NCBI RefSeq assembly: GCF_900110415.1
Contig: NZ_FODR01000006.1
Coordinates: 124,001 to 188,000, forward strand
Length of the DNA: 64,000 bases
DNA from: Mucilaginibacter sp. OK283
GTDB lineage: Bacteria > Bacteroidota > Bacteroidia > Sphingobacteriales > Sphingobacteriaceae
Reading direction: 5' to 3'
Under the pieces are notes generated by a model, which made no database searches, had not been told where the DNA came from, and saw only the letters and a program-made list of their open reading frames with translations. The translations under genes were made by a program, and so were the position numbers. Of the stretch, positions 17,819 through 26,107 are shown piece after piece. Numbering within the stretch: the first letter of the stretch is position 1; every line of letters starts with the position of its first letter.

Positions 17819-18745
17819 TTAATGTGATGTTGGAACAAGTTTTTTATCGCGTAGCGCTTGTTTTTTGGGGTCGATATACTGAGGATCGACGGTATTGCTG
17901 GTATTATCAGGCACGTTGCGCATATCCAGCTGTTCAACATACACCCAACGGCCATTCTTTAATTTATAGCCATCGTAAGTTAGGTCGGGTCCAAAGGTTT
18001 CGGGTTTGTTTTTTTCTTTGGCATCAGGCGGGGCGAGGTGGTCAAACACAATAAGGTTTTGTTCGGGTACATACCTTAGCAGCATAGAGGCCTGGCGGGC
18101 ATACTCAAATACTACACGTTTGCGGGTTTTGCCGTTGCCATCAAATACCGGCATGCCAAATACCGGCCCGGCATCATTAAATGAAAGCACGTCAATTACT
18201 TTCTTGGTCGATTTTACCGTGTTGCCCTTCCAGCCTAACAAAATGTAGTAGGTTTTGGCGGCGTAAACAGGTACAATTTTATAATACTGCGCGCCCAGCC
18301 ATTTGCGGTTATTTACCACGGAATCCTCGGGGTTTTTTAAAAAGGGAGAGTAATCTTCTAAAGGGTACATTTTTAAAAAACCGCCGGTATTCATTTGTAT
18401 GGTGCCGTAAAAACGGTAGCTGCCATCCTCGTTCATAATAGGCCATGTAAAAATACGGAACCGGTTATCGGGCGAGTTGATGATGCTGATGGTTTTAACA
18501 GAATCAAAATGATACAGGAACGAGTTGGGTGTTTTTAAGGCGCTCACCATCGTTTTAATAAATTTATAGTTGGCGTTTTTGCGTGCCAGGTCGTTTTCGT
18601 CGTTAATGAAGGTTTTACCTAAGTTTTTTAGGGTGTCTTCGTAAAGTTTTAACTGTTTAATATGCGCGTTCTCGTCAGAGTGCTGGGCATAGGTATGAAT
18701 ACAAAGCAGGATGGATGCGAGGGATGTAAGAAGCTTTTTAATCAC
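17819..18745 (-). CDS. Exported protein, unknown
   Basis: A signal peptide (L-L-T-S-L-A-S-I-L-L-C-I-H-T-Y-A-Q) precedes about 290 soluble residues. They are rich in Tyr, Asp and Lys, with segments such as R-I-F-T-W-P-I-M-N-E-D-G-S-Y-R-F-Y-G and Y-Y-I-L-L-G-W-K-G-N. The pattern of short beta strands looks like a secreted beta-sheet protein. No family recognised; similar proteins of unknown role are common in Sphingobacteriaceae. Stands alone upstream of the POT gene on the same strand, 129 bases away. Confidence 0.75.
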   Translation of the reverse strand: MIKKLLTSLASILLCIHTYAQHSDENAHIKQLKLYEDTLKNLGKTFINDENDLARKNANYKFIKTMVSALKTPNSFLYHFDSVKTISIINSPDNRFRIFTWPIMNEDGSYRFYGTIQMNTGGFLKMYPLEDYSPFLKNPEDSVVNNRKWLGAQYYKIVPVYAAKTYYILLGWKGNTVKSTKKVIDVLSFNDAGPVFGMPVFDGNGKTRKRVVFEYARQASMLLRYVPEQNLIVFDHLAPPDAKEKNKPETFGPDLTYDGYKLKNGRWVYVEQLDMRNVPDNTSNTVDPQYIDPKKQALRDKKLVPTSH

Positions 18746-18875
18746 GGTATTAATATGATTTTGTTCTAAATATAACTATATATTTCTAAAATTGGTTATC
18801 GCGGGTATAAGATGTTCATAATGCGGGGGGCTGTTGATTCTGAGCTTGCCGCACGATGTGCGTATGCAAATTGCC

Positions 18876-19049
18876 TGTCATCCTGAGACACGAAGGATCT
18901 ATCAGCTATGCATGACCGATAGAAAAGTTCGCGAATCCGCCGTGCCTACCTGTGACATCCAATTTCCTGTCATCCTGAGGTACGAAGGATCTATCAGCTA
19001 TGCATGACCGCTAAAAAGTTGGCGAATAGCTTCGTTCCTCAGCATGACA
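18876..19049. repeat. Tandem REP-like elements (TGTCATCCTGAGG family)
   Basis: Two direct copies of about 60 bases start TGTCATCCTGAG (18876 and 18968) and share CGAAGGATCTATCAGCTATG. An inverted end, CTTCGTTCCTCAGCATGACA, closes the block at 19030-19049. The middle segment recurs in reverse orientation at 28703-28738. It fills most of the 384-base gap between the thiolase and the unknown exported protein; the rest holds nothing I can identify. Confidence 0.85.
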
Positions 19050-19129
19050 GTCTTTTATTTTTGAATGTCATCTTCCCTTCAATATTTCGCAAAATTTCAT
19101 CACCTGCTATACACTGGTATTTAAACCTA

Positions 19130-20308
19130 CTAACGTAAATTTTCGATAACCATTGCGCTGCCGCCGCCGCCGCCGTTACAAATTCCGGCGGCCCCCAATT
19201 TGCCCTGGTTTTGTTGTAATACGTTAATTAAGGTAACAATGATTCGCGCACCCGATGCACCCAGCGGGTGGCCTAATGAAACCGCACCGCCATTTACGTT
19301 AACTTTTGCGGGGTCGAGCTTCAACAATTGATTGTTAGCGATGGCTACAACAGAGAAGGCCTCGTTTATCTCGAAAAAATCGATTTGATCTGATGACAAA
19401 CCAGCTTTGTGTAATGCTAATGGGATGGCCTTTGATGGGGCGGTGGTAAACCATTCCGGCGCCTGCTGTGCATCGGCATATGCTAAAATACGGGCCAGCG
19501 GTTTAATGCCCAGTTCATCAGCCTTTTCACGGCTCATTAATACTAAAGCCGCCGCGCCATCATTTAGTGTTGATGCATTGGCAGCCGTTACAGTGCCATC
19601 TTTTTTAAATACGGGCTTTAATGAAGGGATTTTGTCAAACTTAACGGCTTTAGGTTCCTCGTCATCTGTAAACATCGTGACATCGCCTTTTTTATCTTTT
19701 AGTTCAACAGGGCTTATTTCATCCTTGAACTTGCCAGCTGCCTGGGATTTTTGTGCGCGATTGTATGATTCAATGGCAAATGCATCCTGGTCTTCGCGGC
19801 TGATGTTGCAATCAACGGCGCAAAGTTCGGCTGCCGAGCCCATGTGGTAATCATTATATACATCCCAAAGGCCATCTTTTACCAGGCCATCAATAATTTG
19901 CCCGTTGCCTAAGCGATAGCCGTTGCGGGCTTTATCTAAGTAATAAGGTACGTTGCTCATGCTTTCCATTCCCCCGGCAACCACAATGTCGTTTTGGCCA
20001 AGGGCGATGCTTTGCGCAGCAAGCATAATAGCTTTCATGCCCGAAGCGCAAACTTTATTAACCGTAGTGGCAGGTAAATAGGGTAGGCCGGCAAATATAG
20101 CTGCCTGGGTAGCCGGCGCCTGGCCTAAATTGGCCGACATTACATTACCCATATAAACTTCTTGTATCTGATCTGGTTTTAACCCGGCCTTTTCAACTGC
20201 CGATTTGATAACCTGCGCCCCAAGTTGCGTGGCGCCTACAGTGGCTAAGCTGCCACCGAAACTGCCAATAGGCGTACGGGTGGCGGCTACTATAACTACT
20301 TCTTTCAT
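19130..20308 (-). CDS. Acetyl-CoA C-acyltransferase (thiolase)
   Basis: A 392-residue thiolase that joins or cleaves acyl-CoA and acetyl-CoA. The active-site Cys lies in V-N-K-V-C-A-S-G-M-K. The other signatures are N-E-A-F-S-V-V, G-G-A-V-S-L-G-H-P-L-G-A-S-G and the C-terminal C-N-G-G-G-G-G, which holds the second catalytic Cys. Length and motifs fit acetyl-CoA acetyltransferase of the short-chain (biosynthetic or ketone-body) class. With HMG-CoA lyase elsewhere in the window it may serve acetoacetate metabolism, but the genes are 15 kb apart. A TAnnTTTG box lies just upstream. Confidence 0.95.
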   Translation of the reverse strand: MKEVVIVAATRTPIGSFGGSLATVGATQLGAQVIKSAVEKAGLKPDQIQEVYMGNVMSANLGQAPATQAAIFAGLPYLPATTVNKVCASGMKAIMLAAQSIALGQNDIVVAGGMESMSNVPYYLDKARNGYRLGNGQIIDGLVKDGLWDVYNDYHMGSAAELCAVDCNISREDQDAFAIESYNRAQKSQAAGKFKDEISPVELKDKKGDVTMFTDDEEPKAVKFDKIPSLKPVFKKDGTVTAANASTLNDGAAALVLMSREKADELGIKPLARILAYADAQQAPEWFTTAPSKAIPLALHKAGLSSDQIDFFEINEAFSVVAIANNQLLKLDPAKVNVNGGAVSLGHPLGASGARIIVTLINVLQQNQGKLGAAGICNGGGGGSAMVIENLR

Positions 20309-20333
20309 GTGTCCCTCATTAAAATTGGTAGCG

Positions 20334-20341
20334 CAAATTTA
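20334..20341 (-). promoter_or_regulatory. Promoter -7 box of the thiolase gene
   Basis: On the minus strand TAAATTTG matches TAnnTTTG, 25 bases before the start codon, which predicts a 5' leader of about 20 bases. Confidence 0.5.
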
Positions 20342-20374
20342 GTTATTTTGAGGAGAGTTAAAAGCTATGCATGC

Positions 20375-20500
20375 ATAATAATTGGTTCATGGCGTATTGT
20401 TCATGGTTCATGGATAATAGTTCATTGCCGGGTTACTTATATTTATTAAAATGCCGGCCGTGCGCCATTAATTTACCCCTTTCGGCCATGAACCATGAAC
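20375..20500. repeat. Inverted short-word repeat (GGTTCATGG type)
   Basis: TTGGTTCATGGCGTATTGTT and TTCATGGTTCATGG lie at about 20382-20412. The reverse words GGCCATGAACCATGAACTAA lie at 20484-20503. The array sits between the RHH gene and the thiolase promoter. Confidence 0.75.
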
Positions 20501-20504
20501 TAAA

Positions 20505-20672
20505 TCAATCGCCCTTTTTCTTCTTCGCCCCTTTTTTACGTGTAAGCAGTGCCTGTTGCATCAGGTATTCTATTTGCCCGTTGGTGCTTCTGAATTCTTC
20601 GGCAGCCCAGGCTTCCAGTTCCTTTAATACATCGGGATTAATGCGTAATACAAATGCCTTTTTCTCAGCCAT
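20505..20672 (-). CDS. Arc-type ribbon-helix-helix DNA-binding protein
   Basis: A 55-residue protein starting M-A-E-K-K-A-F-V-L-R-I-N-P. The strand F-V-L-R-I is followed by a helix P-D-V-L-K-E-L-E-A-W-A-A-E-E-F and then S-T-N-G-Q-I-E-Y-L-M-Q-Q-A-L. This is the Arc/MetJ fold, where the paired strands enter the major groove. The tail is Lys-rich. It begins one base after the stop of the preceding gene, so it is the last gene of the SPFH operon. It may bind the dyad at 22079-22126. The gene is short and easily missed; a plus-strand frame overlaps it. Confidence 0.88.
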   Translation of the reverse strand: MAEKKAFVLRINPDVLKELEAWAAEEFRSTNGQIEYLMQQALLTRKKGAKKKKGD

Positions 20673-20673
20673 A

Positions 20674-21207
20674 TCAACTCCCCGCCGCGGCAGCGGCCTG
20701 CGCTTGTTTTATCAAAATTAAATTTACCCCCAAAAGTACAAGCAACGGCATATCAGGAATGCTTTTCAGCTTATCCAGGTCTATCGATACTTCAAATGGC
20801 TTTTTAAAGCCCCACACAGCGGTTTTTACACTTAAAATGTCGCCATATTGATCGTTTGTTAAGCTAAACGTGCGGGTAAAAAGCTTCTTGTAGGCATACA
20901 CAGCTTCAAAGCCATTGTTCATGCTCAGTTTTACCTTACGGGATAATATCTCGGGGGTTATAGCACCCAATTCTATTTCGTTAGCATCTTTTATCAATAA
21001 AGTGCGGCTAAAAATGGCCTTGCGTTTTATAATCCATGTTTTTTGTGCCGACTCCAATATCATCGTGGTTTTCCAGATGTTGCCATAGCTTAGTTTGCCA
21101 TAGCTAAACTGCCCGTCACTAAGTTCAAACGATGGCCTGAAAAAGCCATTTCTGATGATGACAAGCTGGTTGGTGCGCAGCTGGTCAAAACTTCTGAATA
21201 GGTCCAT
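20674..21207 (-). CDS. Unknown protein of the SPFH operon
   Basis: A 177-residue protein with beta-rich sequence (for example F-S-Y-G-K-L-S-Y-G-N-I-W-K-T-T) and a hydrophobic C-terminal stretch M-P-L-L-V-L-L-G-V-N-L-I-L-I that may anchor it to the membrane. An Ala-rich tail ends the protein. I do not recognise the family. It sits between the SPFH gene (4-base gap) and the RHH gene (1-base gap), so translation is probably coupled. A role together with the SPFH protein is inferred from position only. Confidence 0.78.
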   Translation of the reverse strand: MDLFRSFDQLRTNQLVIIRNGFFRPSFELSDGQFSYGKLSYGNIWKTTMILESAQKTWIIKRKAIFSRTLLIKDANEIELGAITPEILSRKVKLSMNNGFEAVYAYKKLFTRTFSLTNDQYGDILSVKTAVWGFKKPFEVSIDLDKLKSIPDMPLLVLLGVNLILIKQAQAAAAAGS

Positions 21208-21211
21208 GTTA

Positions 21212-22069
21212 TTAATGATATAAAGTGCCTGTGTTTACAACGGGGTTAACGCTTCTGTCGCCGCATAATACAACCAGCAGGTTGCTTACCATGGCCGCCT
21301 TTTTTTCTTCGTCAAGCTCTACAATGTTTTTTTCTGACAGCTTGTTCAGCGCCATCTCCACCATGCCTACAGCGCCTTCAACAATAAGCCTGCGGGCGGC
21401 AATAATAGCCGATGCCTGTTGTACCTGTAACATAGAGTGCGCAATCTCGGGTGCGTAGGCCAGGTGCGAGATCCTTGCTTCCAATACTTCAATGCCGGCG
21501 CGATCGAGCCTTTCATTTAATTCTTTTTCCAGCAAAAGGCTTACCTGCTCGGCACCTCCGCGTAACGTAATGGTGGCGGTTTCGTCCTCCAGGTTATCAT
21601 AAGGGAACGAATTGGCCAGGTGCCTTACGGCAGCTTCGCTTTGTATGTTTACATACTGGATATAATTTTCGACCGCGAATACGGCGCTGGCAGTGTCCTT
21701 TATCTGCCACACAATAACAGCAGCAATTTCAATAGGGTTGCCAATGCTGTCGTTTACTTTTAATTGCTGCCCGTTAAGGTTAAATGCCCTTAACGAAACT
21801 TTTCTTTTTACGGTAAAAGGGTTTACCCAAAAAAAGCCGTCTTTTTTTACGGTACCCACATATTTACCAAAAAGGGTAAGCACTTTTGATTCGTTGGGGT
21901 TTACTATAACCAGCCCGGGCAGTATGAAAATAAAACCCAGTATACCTAATATGGAACCTATTGGCTCTTCGCCAATAAATAAGCAAACGGCAGCTACGGC
22001 CAATACAACAAGCAGTAAGGCAAAAGCCGCAAAGCCAGATGGTGGATTGATGGTTTTTTCGGAGTCCAT
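21212..22069 (-). CDS. SPFH/Band 7-domain membrane protein
   Basis: A 285-residue protein with two N-terminal hydrophobic helices (about residues 12-32 and 38-57), then an SPFH domain with N-E-S-K-V-L-T-L-F-G-K-Y-V-G-T and W-V-N-P-F. A long helical part follows, with V-E-N-Y-I-Q-Y-V, R-A-G-I-E-V-L-E-A-R-I-S-H-L-A-Y-A-P-E-I and an Ala/Gln-rich coiled region. SPFH proteins form large membrane rings or microdomains and often act as scaffolds for proteases. It opens an operon with an unknown protein and an RHH regulator; I recall this trio in other genomes but could not check. Confidence 0.9.
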   Translation of the reverse strand: MDSEKTINPPSGFAAFALLLVVLAVAAVCLFIGEEPIGSILGILGFIFILPGLVIVNPNESKVLTLFGKYVGTVKKDGFFWVNPFTVKRKVSLRAFNLNGQQLKVNDSIGNPIEIAAVIVWQIKDTASAVFAVENYIQYVNIQSEAAVRHLANSFPYDNLEDETATITLRGGAEQVSLLLEKELNERLDRAGIEVLEARISHLAYAPEIAHSMLQVQQASAIIAARRLIVEGAVGMVEMALNKLSEKNIVELDEEKKAAMVSNLLVVLCGDRSVNPVVNTGTLYH

Positions 22070-22078
22070 GGTGATTTA

Positions 22079-22126
22079 TTTTGATTTTAAAATGATATCA
22101 CAAAGATATCATAATTAAAATCAAAA
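22079..22126 (-). promoter_or_regulatory. Large dyad over the SPFH operon promoter
   Basis: TTTTGATTTTAA (22079-22090) pairs with TTAAAATCAAAA (22115-22126), and ATGATATC (22092-22099) pairs with GATATCAT (22105-22112). The dyad is centred at about 22102. The minus-strand -7 box TATCTTTG (22101-22108) lies in its centre, and a TTTTTTG candidate -33 element lies 21 bases upstream. A protein bound here would block transcription. The operon's own RHH protein is the obvious candidate. Confidence 0.65.
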
Positions 22127-22275
22127 AATCAAAAAAAACAGGCAAATAATTAACAGTCCGAGGATTAACGACGGAATATCAATTTAACAAAGCTGTATCG
22201 AGCTCGGTTAACGATGAAAATTAATGTAACAACAAATAAGTGAAGTATCTTGATTATAGCTTCCTGGCTCTTTTT

Positions 22276-23721
22276 TTAATTGCCTGTTTTAAACAATCGT
22301 CCCCAAAGCCTGCCAAAGAAACCTTTTTCGCCCATAGGGATGTAGCTTGAATTCATGGGGTGCTCAATTACGGCACCAAATTTCAACGAAAAACCCAGAA
22401 ATATATCCATACCCGAGTAGGTGCCAATATGATCTATTTGTGTTTGGTTGCCCAGCGCGGCAAAAGCAAGCCTGCCCGTGTTAATAAGCCTCTCGGAGCC
22501 TCCGTAAACTTCAAAATTGGGGGTTTTATACATCAGTTGGGCGCCTAAGTTAAATAACTTCATATCATCGTAACTGGCAGTAATTGTGGCGGTATAATTT
22601 TGATACTGCACATGGTTAACCAATGCAGCAGTAAACCCGGTAAACCAAAACTCTTTGGAGCCAATTAGGGTTGGCGTGTATTTAAAATTATTGTCGTAGT
22701 CTATCCAATATGTTTTTGATGCGCTCAATTCGCCCCTGGCATTTGTTTTTGTGGTAAATGAGCCAATTTTTGACATCGCTTCGGTGCTTCGGAACAGCTT
22801 AATTACTGCGTTGTAAATGCTGTCTTCCCGCCGGCCTGACCCTAATCCGGTGATGGTTGTAGTGTTATCAAAATCAGCGGCAAGCGAACGGCTGCTCCAA
22901 TGGATAAAACCTAAATCTTTAATATTGGCCTGTATGGTTATTTTATCGTCGGTTATATACGATGTTCCAATGGTTATAGAGGCACCCGGGTTTCGAAAGG
23001 TAGGCAGGTAATCATGTGCAGATGGCTGGCCTGGTATGTAGCTTGAATAATAGCGGCCGCGCATGCTTAGGGTTGCTGCGTTGTTAACCGAATCAAACAC
23101 TGCGTGCGAACCTGTAATATCAAATTTTGAGTATTTTATACCTAACAGCGCACTCAGTTTAAAACCAAAGGCAAACTGCTTATTAATCCGTTCGCGGTAC
23201 GAATAGCTGATCTGGTTATAAGTTTGCATTTGAAAATGATCGTTAAAAATATCGTCGTAAGGATTGTCTTTAAAATTACGTACATCGTCAAACAAAGCAA
23301 TCGTTTCATCAGATACAAGGCCGCGGCTTTCTGCTTTTAATTGGTATGAGAAGCCCATTTCCACATCGCCGTTAAGGCTGGTGAATGATTTAAGCATAAT
23401 GCCATAAGCATTTACATTAGCATTAAAGTGGTTGTACTTGCTTTTACCGATTTGAAGTGCGTTTGCTTTGTACTTGGGATCGGAAGCAAATAAACGGTTT
23501 TTAAGTGCCTGCTGTACATCTCCCGTTACGTAAGCATTGGCATTAAAGTTGGGTATGAAAAAATTAAATGCATATTGCCTGCTTGAGTCGGGTATAAATG
23601 ATCTTACCGATGGGTTTTCGAACGAATCATAAAGCGTGCCAGTGTTATACTGAGAAAATTGCTGGGCCGAGGCCGAGAAAGAAATGAGCAAAAAGAAAAA
23701 AACGATGTAAATTTTATTCAT
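22276..23721 (-). CDS. Outer-membrane protein of the DUF5723 type
   Basis: A 481-residue exported protein. After the signal peptide (F-F-F-L-L-I-S-F-S-A-S-A-Q) it has alternating beta strands of a large outer-membrane barrel, for example E-M-G-F-S-Y-Q-L-K-A-E-S-R-G and Q-I-S-Y-S-Y-R-E-R-I-N-K-Q-F-A-F-G-F-K. The order resembles DUF5723, a Bacteroidota family of unknown role. A Gly-Phe-Ser-Leu-Lys-Phe strand near the end (about 445-452) fits a barrel. The family name is from memory. Function unknown. Confidence 0.78.
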   Translation of the reverse strand: MNKIYIVFFFLLISFSASAQQFSQYNTGTLYDSFENPSVRSFIPDSSRQYAFNFFIPNFNANAYVTGDVQQALKNRLFASDPKYKANALQIGKSKYNHFNANVNAYGIMLKSFTSLNGDVEMGFSYQLKAESRGLVSDETIALFDDVRNFKDNPYDDIFNDHFQMQTYNQISYSYRERINKQFAFGFKLSALLGIKYSKFDITGSHAVFDSVNNAATLSMRGRYYSSYIPGQPSAHDYLPTFRNPGASITIGTSYITDDKITIQANIKDLGFIHWSSRSLAADFDNTTTITGLGSGRREDSIYNAVIKLFRSTEAMSKIGSFTTKTNARGELSASKTYWIDYDNNFKYTPTLIGSKEFWFTGFTAALVNHVQYQNYTATITASYDDMKLFNLGAQLMYKTPNFEVYGGSERLINTGRLAFAALGNQTQIDHIGTYSGMDIFLGFSLKFGAVIEHPMNSSYIPMGEKGFFGRLWGRLFKTGN

Positions 23722-23853
23722 ATTATATCTCGCGAGCCTTAGTCCGTTTTGATTTTTTAAAGATAAAATTCAAAACTGGTTATCTGTAAAAAAGGGTAAA
23801 ATAATCAAGCTTTTTAACGCATTTTGGCATAAATTGGTTGTGAACCCGCCAAA

Positions 23854-25449
23854 TTAATTTTTTTTAGTAAACGCCGCGGTGTCAATATTGTTTATTTTCA
23901 TGCAAAAATTAGTGTAAAAGTTCTTGTCAGACGCTGTAAATTGATAAGCCGCCCCGTAAAAATCTTTCCAGCCGGGGTGGTTGTTTTCAAAGGCGTCATA
24001 AAATGGGTTTTTAAGGTCGCGCTTTAATATCGGCTGTGCGTTTTTAAAGTTGATAAAAAAAGCAACATTGCTTCGCTCGGCCAGCAAATTGTCAAACTCG
24101 TTATACTGCCCGGTTTTGCTGATGAATTTACGGTTGATATAGGTATCGGTATAGCTGCTTAGTTCTGATGGCGACGCAGCCAGCACCAGGTAGTTATCTA
24201 TGACCATGAAATAAGGTTTTCTGAAAATGCTAAAAGCATCGCCCAGTAAAAAAAAAGGTATTTTTTCGTAATTAAACTGCCCTATACCATCGCTTACCAT
24301 GGTGCTGATATTAGTCATCAAAGGCAATAGCTTTGATCCATCTTTAACCGAAATAATGGCAAACTTTTCCTGGTACCGGGTTGTCACCACCGCAAATTCA
24401 TTACTTAATAAGGGCTCAAATTCGTTTTTTAACAACAGGCCGGTTTCCTGTTTAATTTTACCGAAAAGCTTATCCTTTTCGGCGTTTACGCCTGCCTTAA
24501 AGTGCCATTGGGACAAATCGGCTTCAAATTTTTGCGGGTCGGATACGGCAAAGCAAATGCTATAGGCCGTAGTTGCGGGGAACATATCTTTCAAGCGATT
24601 GTCAACAGGCTGCTGCTTGGTAAACAGGTTTAAATAGCTATAGTTGTGATTGTTTAAACTGGTTATCCCGTTAAACATTAAAGCGTCGTTTTTATAATTT
24701 ATGCTCAGGGCGGCAACGGCCGGCAATAAACGGAAGCTTTTGAAAATATCGGTATTATTGTTTTTAAAAACCTCATCAAACAGGGGCGACAACTGGCCGT
24801 AATTGATGTATAAGTTGGCCAGCGAGTTGGCGTTTTGCTGATCGGGCAGAGGGACAAATATGGTTTTGCTTTTGTCGCTTTTGTATAATGCGCTTAAATC
24901 TATCAACGCTTTTGAAAAACTGCCTACAAAAATATTATCTTCTTTTTTAATGATATAAAAATGCTTGTTGATACCTTTTATCAAAATATCGTATTCGGGC
25001 CCGATAGCATTGTGGTTAATAGTAATTGAAAGCGCACCTTTTGATTGCCCCGTTATCTGGTTAAATGAGTTTGGATCAAAACCAACAGATGCCGTTGTGG
25101 TTATCAATAATCCTATATCGCCGGTATCTGACGGATGAACGGAGATAAATACATTTTGGCCCGAAAAAAACTGATCAGACAGCGGGGACAACATAAGCAA
25201 CCTGCGTATGGTATCCAAATCGCTTAATTTTTGTTTGCCAACAGTTGCGGCTAACAGCTGGTTGCCATTAAAAATATCATAAAAGCCTTTTTCGTTGTTA
25301 AATTCAAACACTGCAACCGCGTTATCTGGAATGCTTTGCATTACCTGGTTATTGCGTACCCCTGGCGGGTTTAAATTTTTAAAATATACAACCGTTATAA
25401 ATACAGTGGCAGCCAGTAAAATTATGGTGGTTACTATCAGTCGTCTCAT
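23854..25449 (-). CDS. Membrane-anchored extracytoplasmic protein, unknown
   Basis: A 531-residue protein with one N-terminal helix (T-T-I-I-L-L-A-A-T-V-F-I-T-V-V-Y-F) and a large soluble part. The latter starts with I-P-D-N-A-V-A-V-F-E-F-N-N-E and contains repeated units such as F-I-S-V-H-P-S-D-T-G and V-V-T-T-R-Y-Q-E-K-F-A. The layout recalls DUF3352-like proteins of unknown role, but the match is weak. The next leftward gene is the DUF5723-type protein, 132 bases away, on the same strand. A TAnnTTTG box is 15 bases before the start. Confidence 0.75.
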   Translation of the reverse strand: MRRLIVTTIILLAATVFITVVYFKNLNPPGVRNNQVMQSIPDNAVAVFEFNNEKGFYDIFNGNQLLAATVGKQKLSDLDTIRRLLMLSPLSDQFFSGQNVFISVHPSDTGDIGLLITTTASVGFDPNSFNQITGQSKGALSITINHNAIGPEYDILIKGINKHFYIIKKEDNIFVGSFSKALIDLSALYKSDKSKTIFVPLPDQQNANSLANLYINYGQLSPLFDEVFKNNNTDIFKSFRLLPAVAALSINYKNDALMFNGITSLNNHNYSYLNLFTKQQPVDNRLKDMFPATTAYSICFAVSDPQKFEADLSQWHFKAGVNAEKDKLFGKIKQETGLLLKNEFEPLLSNEFAVVTTRYQEKFAIISVKDGSKLLPLMTNISTMVSDGIGQFNYEKIPFFLLGDAFSIFRKPYFMVIDNYLVLAASPSELSSYTDTYINRKFISKTGQYNEFDNLLAERSNVAFFINFKNAQPILKRDLKNPFYDAFENNHPGWKDFYGAAYQFTASDKNFYTNFCMKINNIDTAAFTKKN

Positions 25450-25463
25450 AGCAGTTTGCTTTA

Positions 25464-25471
25464 CAAAGATA
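25464..25471 (-). promoter_or_regulatory. Promoter -7 box of the 531-residue membrane protein gene
   Basis: On the minus strand TATCTTTG matches TAnnTTTG, with the ATG 15 bases downstream. A very short leader is predicted. Confidence 0.5.
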
Positions 25472-25534
25472 GAATTTTACCCTGCGGCATTAAAGTAATA
25501 CTTTCAATTGGTTAACTTAGCTTTTTATATCTGC

Positions 25535-25930
25535 ATGAACAAAAAAATAATCGTCACCGCTTCGCTTTTAGGAATGCTCGCTGTAATAACCGGTGCTTTT
25601 GGGGCGCATGGGCTTAAAGCAGTTTTGCAACCCAGCCAGTTAGAGGTTTGGCACACTGCCGTACAATATAATTTTTACCACGTATTTGCCCTGCTTTTTC
25701 TATCTACCTTTAAAGAGTCAAAGGGGAAGCTGATTAAAGCCGCTTATTACCTGTTTACCTTCGGGATAATATTTTTTTCGGGGTCATTATACCTGTTAAG
25801 CTGCCGCAGTATCATAGGCTGGAGCTGGTTGATATACATGGGCCCGGTAACACCATTGGGCGGCTTGCTGTTTATTTTAGGCTGGCTGATGATGGCGATA
25901 GCTGCCTTGGGCGATAGGGAAATTAAATAA
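25535..25930 (+). CDS. DUF423 (YgdD-type) small membrane protein
   Basis: The 131-residue protein has four hydrophobic helices and the family marks G-A-F-G-A-H-G-L-K, W-H-T-A-V-Q-Y-N-F-Y-H-V-F-A-L-L and F-S-G-S-L-Y-L-L. DUF423 proteins are inner-membrane proteins of unknown function. The start at 25535 (M-N-K-K-I-I-V) is preferred over an in-frame ATG nine codons upstream, which would add non-family residues. Confidence 0.9.
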   Translation: MNKKIIVTASLLGMLAVITGAFGAHGLKAVLQPSQLEVWHTAVQYNFYHVFALLFLSTFKESKGKLIKAAYYLFTFGIIFFSGSLYLLSCRSIIGWSWLIYMGPVTPLGGLLFILGWLMMAIAALGDREIK

Positions 25931-26098
25931 GAATCAAGAGTTAAGAATCAAGAGTCAAGACGGAAAATTGGTAACCATTTTTGAATTCTAACTCTCGATC
26001 AATTTTAACATGCAAAATTTAAAAGTTCACCATCAGGGATTTAGACGGGAAATAGACCAGCGTTGTCTTAATTCTTGACTCTTAATTCTTGACTCTGC
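25931..26098. repeat. Inverted short-word repeat (GAATCAAGAGTTAAG type)
   Basis: GAATCAAGAGTTAAGAATCA (from 25931) is answered by CTTGACTCTTAATTCTTGAC (around 26074-26094). About 100 bases of AT-rich DNA lie between. The word AATCAAGAG recurs in the perfect hairpin at 12761-12800. Confidence 0.8.
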
Positions 26099-26107
26099 TA
26101 AAAACAA

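Noticed and set aside
20371..20721. Plus-strand frame of 116 codons
   Set aside because: It overlaps the well-supported minus-strand RHH gene and the end of the 177-residue gene, and has no family resemblance.
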